The notes under the pieces: model-generated
The model's input: the letters and a program-made list of their open reading frames with translations, nothing else
What the model was told of the DNA's origin: nothing
The model's database searches: none
Shown: one piece after another, positions 40,629 to 44,589 of the stretch
Position numbering within the stretch: the stretch's first letter is position 1
Layout of the letters: each line of letters opens with the position of its first letter
Program-made: the position numbers and the translations under genes
NCBI RefSeq assembly: GCF_000177335.1
Contig: NZ_ADFP01000064.1
Span: forward strand, 1-44,589
Length of the DNA stretch: 44,589 bases
DNA from: Pyramidobacter piscolens W5455
GTDB lineage: Bacteria; Synergistota; Synergistia; Synergistales; Dethiosulfovibrionaceae
Direction: 5' to 3'

Positions 40629-42479
40629 TTACCGCAGCAGCTCCCCCAGTTCCGCCGTTTTGCGCTCGAACACGGCCAGCGCCCGCTCCACCGGCTCGGA
40701 CGTGCTCATATCGATGCCGGCGTCGCGCAGCAGGCTGATCGGGTCTTTCGAGCAGCCGCCCCGCAGCAGATTCAGATAGGCGTCGCGCTCGGCGCGCCCG
40801 CCGGCGAGGATGCGGTCGACCAGCGCCAGCGCCGCCGCAAGGCTGGTGGCGTACTGATAAACGTAAAAGGCATTGTAAAAGTGCGGGATGCGCGACCACT
40901 CCGCGGCCAGATCGGGATTGGCGCCGACTTCTTCGCCATAGTAGCGCGTGTACAGCTTGCTCCACATACGGTTCAGCAGCTCCGGCGTCAGAGGTTCGCC
41001 CTTTTCGGCCAGAGCATGCGCGTCGCGTTCGAACTCGGCGAACAGCGTCTGGCGGTAGATGGTCAGGCGGATCAGCTCGAGCTGCTGGCTTAGCAGAAAG
41101 ATCTTCTCCTCGCGGTCGCGCGTGTTCCCGAGCAAATGCTCCGCCAGCAGCGTCTCGTTGACCGTGCTGGCCACCTCGGCGACGAACAGCGTGTAGCCGG
41201 CGTAGACCTGCGGCTGGGCGGCGTTGGACATCCACGTGTGGATGGAGTGCCCGCCCTCGTGGGCCAGCGTCGAGACGTCGCTGAACGTGCCGCCGTAGTT
41301 GAGCAGCATGTAGGGATGCACGCCCCAGCAGCCCCACGAATAGGCGCCGCTGCGCTTGCCGCGGTTCTCGTACACGTCGATCCAGCGCTCGCTGAAAGCG
41401 CGCCGCATGGCCCGCGCGTACTCCTCGCCAAGAGGCGCGACGGCTTCGAGCACCAGCTTCTGCGCCGTCTCGTAGCTGAACGTCCGCTTGAGTTCCTTCG
41501 TGAAAGGGGCGTACAAATCCCACGGCTCCATGCGTTCCACGCCGAGGGCTTTTTTCTTCAGCGCCACGTATTCGTGCAGCGCCGGCAGTTTTCCGTTCAC
41601 CGCCGCGACCAGCCCGTCGTAGACGGACACGGGGATCTCGTTGCCGTACAGCGAAGCTTCCAGCGCCGAAGCATAGCGGCGCAGGCGCGCGAAGGTGGCG
41701 TCTTTCTTGACGCTGGCCGCATAGGTCGCGCCCAGCGTGTTGCGGAACTTCGCAAACGTCCGGTGAATGCCCTCGAACGCTTCGCGGCGCACGCGGCGAT
41801 CCGGCGAAGAGATGTAGCGGCCGTAACTTTCCTGCGTCAGCGGCCGCTTTTCGCCCTTTTCGTCGGCGATCTCGCCGAACTGCATGTCCGCGTCGGTGAG
41901 CATGGAAAAGATCTCGTCGGGCGCCCCGGCCAGCTCGCCCATCGCCGCCATGACGGCTTCCTGTTCGGCGGAAAGGACGTGTTTTTTCTCGAGCAGGATG
42001 CGCCGCAGCATCAGGCGGTACAGTTCCAGTTTCGGCTCCTGCGCCAGAAAGGTCTCGATTTTCGCCTCGTCGGCGGCGAGGATCTCCGGCGACAGGAACG
42101 CCGACGCCTCGGCCGCCCGAACGCTCAGCTGCGTGGCGCGCGCCGCCAGCGCCTTCGGCCCTTCCGCCGCCGTGTCCTCGTGGCTGCGCATCACCGCGTA
42201 ACAGTACAGCCGCCCCAGCAGATAATCCAGACGCTCGTCCAGCGTGATCGCCTTCAGCAGCGACGCGGCCGAATCCATCACGCGCCCCCGGCAGGCCGCC
42301 AGTTCCGCCGCCGTCGCTTCCGCTTCCTTCGCCTCCGCTTCCCACTGCGTCGGCGCGGCGTAAATGTCTTCCAGCTTCCAGCGCGCCGCCTCGGGCACCT
42401 CCGCGCGCGTTTCGTACAGCGGCGCCGCGTAGCCCGCGTCGCCGGCGATGCCCGATGCCTTCGTTTCGTTCTCCGTCAT
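40629..42479 (-). CDS. pepF: Oligoendopeptidase F (M3B metallopeptidase)
   Basis: This cytoplasmic zinc endopeptidase cleaves medium-length peptides. ATG 42479 lies 7 nt after AAAGGGAG; a TTG at 42515 has no support. The 616-residue length is normal. The HExxH zinc motif is H407-E408-G-G-H411 in LAHEGGHSIHTW; family members usually have HELGH, so the Leu is replaced by Gly. The third ligand should be the Glu in LFVAEVASTVNE, about 25 residues on. The C-terminal RIPHFYNAFYVYQYATS segment is the substrate-binding Tyr/His loop. It lies 32 nt downstream of a gene for a small secreted protein and shares its promoter. It complements PepT in degrading imported peptides. Confidence 0.96.
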   Translation of the reverse strand: MTENETKASGIAGDAGYAAPLYETRAEVPEAARWKLEDIYAAPTQWEAEAKEAEATAAELAACRGRVMDSAASLLKAITLDERLDYLLGRLYCYAVMRSHEDTAAEGPKALAARATQLSVRAAEASAFLSPEILAADEAKIETFLAQEPKLELYRLMLRRILLEKKHVLSAEQEAVMAAMGELAGAPDEIFSMLTDADMQFGEIADEKGEKRPLTQESYGRYISSPDRRVRREAFEGIHRTFAKFRNTLGATYAASVKKDATFARLRRYASALEASLYGNEIPVSVYDGLVAAVNGKLPALHEYVALKKKALGVERMEPWDLYAPFTKELKRTFSYETAQKLVLEAVAPLGEEYARAMRRAFSERWIDVYENRGKRSGAYSWGCWGVHPYMLLNYGGTFSDVSTLAHEGGHSIHTWMSNAAQPQVYAGYTLFVAEVASTVNETLLAEHLLGNTRDREEKIFLLSQQLELIRLTIYRQTLFAEFERDAHALAEKGEPLTPELLNRMWSKLYTRYYGEEVGANPDLAAEWSRIPHFYNAFYVYQYATSLAAALALVDRILAGGRAERDAYLNLLRGGCSKDPISLLRDAGIDMSTSEPVERALAVFERKTAELGELLR

Positions 42480-42511
42480 TTCGCAACTCCCTTTCTCATC
42501 TTCTCCGACGT

Positions 42512-43276
42512 TCAAAAACCAGGAATGAAAAACAGCTTACGATCGTGCAGACTGATGCGGTAGATCCGCCCCGAGGGCCGGTCCCAGGCGTAAAATCCGT
42601 TGCCCGCCGGGATGCCCGCGCCGTCGAGGAACTGCATGTCCTCGCCGCGCGCATAAGAGTCGGTGACCGTGCCGCGCACCGGGCGGGCGATCGGCAGACG
42701 CCCCACCACCCGGCGCGGCCGCCAGTTTCCTCTCAGCCCCGTGCGCGCCACGATATCCGCCACGGCTTCGGCCACCGGGGCCGGACAGACGCCGAGAAAA
42801 TCGTAACGCCCGTGCGGCGAGCGCGCGAAATCGCGCAGCAGCCCGGCCGCCAGCCATTCGCCGCCTTCACGGCGCGGCAGTTCGATCAGCGCCGCATAGA
42901 GCGCGTCGATCACCATGAACGCCCGCGGCGTTTCCGACGGCAGCTCGAACGAGCCCACCTCGTCCCAGCGGCTCGGGTCGCCGCCCGGCACGTGGACGCG
43001 CAAAACGCTCCACGCCGCCTGCAGCCGCTGCGGCCCCTCGCCCCGGACGCAGCGCCGCCACAGCGAGTACAAAGAGCCCTCGAGAATCTGACCGTCGAGC
43101 GTCCGGCGCAGCTCCGCCGCCTTCGCCTCGCCCGCCGCGCGGGCCTCCTGCGCCGCCGTCAGCCGCTGCCAGCGGGCCTCCACTTCCGCTTTCGTCAGCG
43201 CCGCGGCCGAAGCCGGGACGGCAGCGCCCAGCGCCGCGGCCGCCAAAAACGCGCTCCAGTATCTTAAACGCATCAT
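42512..43276 (-). CDS. Secreted protein of unknown function (254 aa)
   Basis: Not recognised. A signal peptide (residues about 1-25, VPASAAAL) is followed by a helical, Arg/Ala-rich region (about 28-75), then a mixed domain with LYSLWRRCVRGEG (about 69), FMVIDALYAALIELP (about 119) and a C-terminal beta-rich part with RPVRGTVTDSYARGED (about 199) and FYAWDRPSGRIYRISLHD (about 228). The two start Met codons are adjacent, and GGGGAG lies 10 nt before the first. No lipobox or later membrane helix is seen. It is cotranscribed with oligoendopeptidase F from a strong promoter. A functional tie to peptide metabolism is suggested only by this arrangement. Confidence 0.8.
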   Translation of the reverse strand: MMRLRYWSAFLAAAALGAAVPASAAALTKAEVEARWQRLTAAQEARAAGEAKAAELRRTLDGQILEGSLYSLWRRCVRGEGPQRLQAAWSVLRVHVPGGDPSRWDEVGSFELPSETPRAFMVIDALYAALIELPRREGGEWLAAGLLRDFARSPHGRYDFLGVCPAPVAEAVADIVARTGLRGNWRPRRVVGRLPIARPVRGTVTDSYARGEDMQFLDGAGIPAGNGFYAWDRPSGRIYRISLHDRKLFFIPGF

Positions 43277-43365
43277 TCAGCTTCATCTCCCCGAAAAAAT
43301 TTTCCGCCCGCTCCGGCGCAAGACATCCCGCCGTCCGCGCAGGCAGTTCCGCACGCTCCGCCACG

Positions 43366-43394
43366 ATTATATAGCCTGCGGCAGGCGGCGGCAA
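43366..43394 (-). promoter_or_regulatory. Promoter of the secreted-protein/pepF operon
   Basis: On the minus strand TTGCCG (43394-43389) and a perfect TATAAT (43371-43366) are 17 nt apart. The predicted leader to ATG 43276 is about 85 nt. The boxes and spacing are identical to those of the nitroreductase promoter. Confidence 0.75.
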
Positions 43395-43533
43395 GAAGAC
43401 AGCCCGCGCGACACGGCAAAACGACACCGAAAAGACGTCGGGGCAAAAATGCACGCGCCTCGCCCCGGTTACGCCGGCGCGAAGGGAACTCTCCCTCTCG
43501 TTCGGCTTCGTGCGAGAACTCATGACAGACTGC

Positions 43534-43592
43534 CAACAAAAACTCGTCCGTAAAAATGTAGTTTTTTACACTTTTACGGACGAGTTTTGTTG
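43534..43592. repeat. Imperfect inverted repeat beside a gene remnant
   Basis: Left arm 43534-43555 (CAACAAAAACTCGTCCGTAAAA) pairs with right arm 43572-43592 around a 16-nt AT-rich centre, with a one-base bulge. It is AT-rich in a GC-rich setting and ends right where the reading frame of a DUF4143-ATPase remnant begins. It could be a small mobile-element scar or a hairpin; no transposase is near. Confidence 0.75.
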
Positions 43593-43593
43593 A

Positions 43594-43782
43594 TATTTTA
43601 CGCTTTTCGCGGCGGAGAACCTTCAGGCCAAGAGCCTGAGAGCCTTCCATGCCAAATACGGCCCCGCCCTCAGCGTGCGCACGTCGCTTTCGCCGTACCG
43701 GGAGCAGGAATGGATGGTCAACGTGCCCCTGTACGACGTCGGCGCGTGGTTTGCCGGACGCAGGCGGGCGGCGACGGCATAG
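43594..43782 (+). pseudogene. C-terminal remnant of an AAA ATPase with DUF4143
   Basis: About 62 codons are open from just after an in-frame TGA (43591-43593) to TAG at 43780-43782. The peptide contains AENLQAKSLRAFHAKYGP and LSVRTSLSPYREQEWMVNVP, which is how the last 50 residues of DUF4143-type ATPases read (after their PVEVKA segment). The ATPase core, the usual N-terminal 350 residues, is missing, and there is no start codon with SD, so this is a decayed 3' end. The upstream inverted repeat marks the break. Confidence 0.7.
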
Positions 43783-43840
43783 ACCGCGGCAGGAGCGGCT
43801 TCGCGGCGCCGTTTTCGGCCGGGAGGCCGCGAACGTCCGC

Positions 43841-43869
43841 TTGCCGGCGTTCCCGGCCGGCGTTATAAT
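43841..43869 (+). promoter_or_regulatory. Promoter of the nitroreductase gene with a downstream dyad
   Basis: TTGCCG (43841-43846) and TATAAT (43864-43869) are spaced 17 nt. The dyad GGGAATCATTGATTTCCC (43877-43894) lies over the predicted start site (about 43876), between promoter and SD, a typical operator position. Which regulator binds is unknown. Confidence 0.75.
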
Positions 43870-43910
43870 TTTTCAAGGGAATCATTGATTTCCCAAGGAG
43901 GAATCACGAA

Positions 43911-44570
43911 ATGAACGATGAAAAATCTACAGAACTGCTGGCCGGCATCGCCGCGCGCCGGTCCTGCCGCGCCTTCGAAAACACGCCGCCGGGGCCGGAG
44001 CTGCTCGCGTCGGTGCTGAAATACGCCACGTTTTCGCCTTCGGCCAAAAACGCCCAGCCGTGGGAAGCCTATGTCGTCGCCGGAGAACGCCTCGACGCCC
44101 TGCGCGCGAAGATGGACGAAGCCTTTCGTCAGGGCCGGGGCGTGCCCATGCACGCCGGGCGGGAAATGCCCGCGTGGCAGGCCCGCGCCCGCGAACTGAG
44201 CGGCGCCCTGGCGCCCGTTCTCGAGCGCCAGGGCTGGGAGCCGAAAAGTTTCATCGGCCGCTGCCTGCGCTTCTTCGACGCGCCGGCCGCCGCCATCGTC
44301 TGCATGGACGGCGAGCCCAGCCCCCTGCATCTCCTCGACATCGGCATGTTCACGCAGACCCTGTGCTTGTCCGCCGCCGGGCACGGCCTTGCCAGCTGCA
44401 TCATCGCCTACACGCTGATCGTCGAGCCAGCCATCCGCGAGTTCCTGCGCCTGCCCGCCGAGCGCCGCGTCATGATCACCGTGGCGCTCGGCTTCCCCGC
44501 CAAAGACCAGCCCATGGGCCAGTTCAGATCCGGGCGCGCCGAAGCGGGCGAGAACGTGCACTTCGTCTGA
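43911..44570 (+). CDS. Nitroreductase-family flavoprotein
   Basis: The 219-residue protein belongs to the FMN-dependent nitroreductase fold, which reduces nitroaromatics, quinones or flavins with NAD(P)H; the substrate here is unknown. The FMN-binding start is seen in RRSCRAFENTPP (about 17-28), PSAKNAQPWEAYVV (about 43-56) and the C-terminal GFPAKD (about 196). LLDIGMFTQTLCLSAAGHGLASC (about 144-166) is the conserved dimer helix. AAGGAGG precedes the ATG. It is monocistronic in the window and transcribed from a strong promoter with a dyad at the start site, suggesting repressor control. The gene is complete; only 19 bases follow it. Confidence 0.9.
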   Translation: MNDEKSTELLAGIAARRSCRAFENTPPGPELLASVLKYATFSPSAKNAQPWEAYVVAGERLDALRAKMDEAFRQGRGVPMHAGREMPAWQARARELSGALAPVLERQGWEPKSFIGRCLRFFDAPAAAIVCMDGEPSPLHLLDIGMFTQTLCLSAAGHGLASCIIAYTLIVEPAIREFLRLPAERRVMITVALGFPAKDQPMGQFRSGRAEAGENVHFV

Positions 44571-44589
44571 TCGTGGTTTTCGATGAAAA

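Noticed and set aside
43273..43650. Minus-strand 125-codon frame across the promoter, inverted repeat and remnant
   Set aside because: It runs through a strong promoter and a hairpin, has no SD, and shows no domain.

Overview
The window is GC-rich (roughly 60% G+C by eye) and densely coded. It comes from an anaerobic, peptide- and amino-acid-fermenting bacterium. The gene set is a Dpp-type peptide ABC transporter with peptidase T, oligoendopeptidase F, gamma-glutamyltransferase, a TAXI-TRAP transporter, a DctM-type permease and an OpuA-type betaine transporter. This mix, with the codon bias and the style of the signal peptides, suggests the phylum Synergistota, perhaps near Pyramidobacter. 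That placement is inference: no rRNA or other marker gene lies in the window. I see no tRNA, rRNA, CRISPR array or intact insertion sequence.

Layout. 1-1730: a sensor histidine kinase cut by the left edge, facing a NarL/LuxR-type response regulator tail to tail. 1977-6152: three consecutive genes for exported proteins of unknown function, the last with three lipocalin-like repeats. 6492-9176: an SPFH (YdjI-like) protein with three zinc ribbons and a YdjG-like zinc-ribbon membrane protein; a 16-bp perfect palindrome matching the ParB site parS lies in the last codons of the second gene. 9213-16733: an alpha-2-macroglobulin that has lost its thioester motif, followed by penicillin-binding protein 1C. 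16935-20815 (minus): a BusR-like GntR/RCK_C regulator leading a glycine-betaine ABC transporter operon; the whole unit lies between two nearly identical 30-bp direct repeats. 21641-27158: a peptide-binding protein, a terminator, then DppB, DppC, DppD and DppF; 27279-28514: peptidase T.

28607-43276 is all on the minus strand. It holds an exported protein of unknown function; a TAXI-TRAP system (binding protein, terminator, DUF1850 protein, fused permease); a five-gene unit (small exported protein, DctM-type permease, 47-residue membrane protein, membrane-anchored M14 amidohydrolase, exported gamma-glutamyltransferase); glutamate racemase; and oligoendopeptidase F behind a small secreted protein. 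The right end holds a decayed DUF4143-ATPase remnant next to an inverted repeat, then a nitroreductase.

How it fits together. Most of the window serves nutrient capture outside the cytoplasmic membrane (gamma-glutamyl and N-acyl amino acids, peptides, carboxylates), uptake, and breakdown inside (PepT, PepF). Envelope upkeep is represented by the macroglobulin, PBP1C and MurI, and osmotic balance by the BusR-like betaine operon. Both binding-protein-dependent transport operons put the binding-protein gene first and an intrinsic terminator directly after it. The most unusual features are the direct-repeat-flanked BusR-like operon, the parS-like site inside a coding region, the thioester-less macroglobulin beside PBP1C, and the permease/amidohydrolase/GGT unit.
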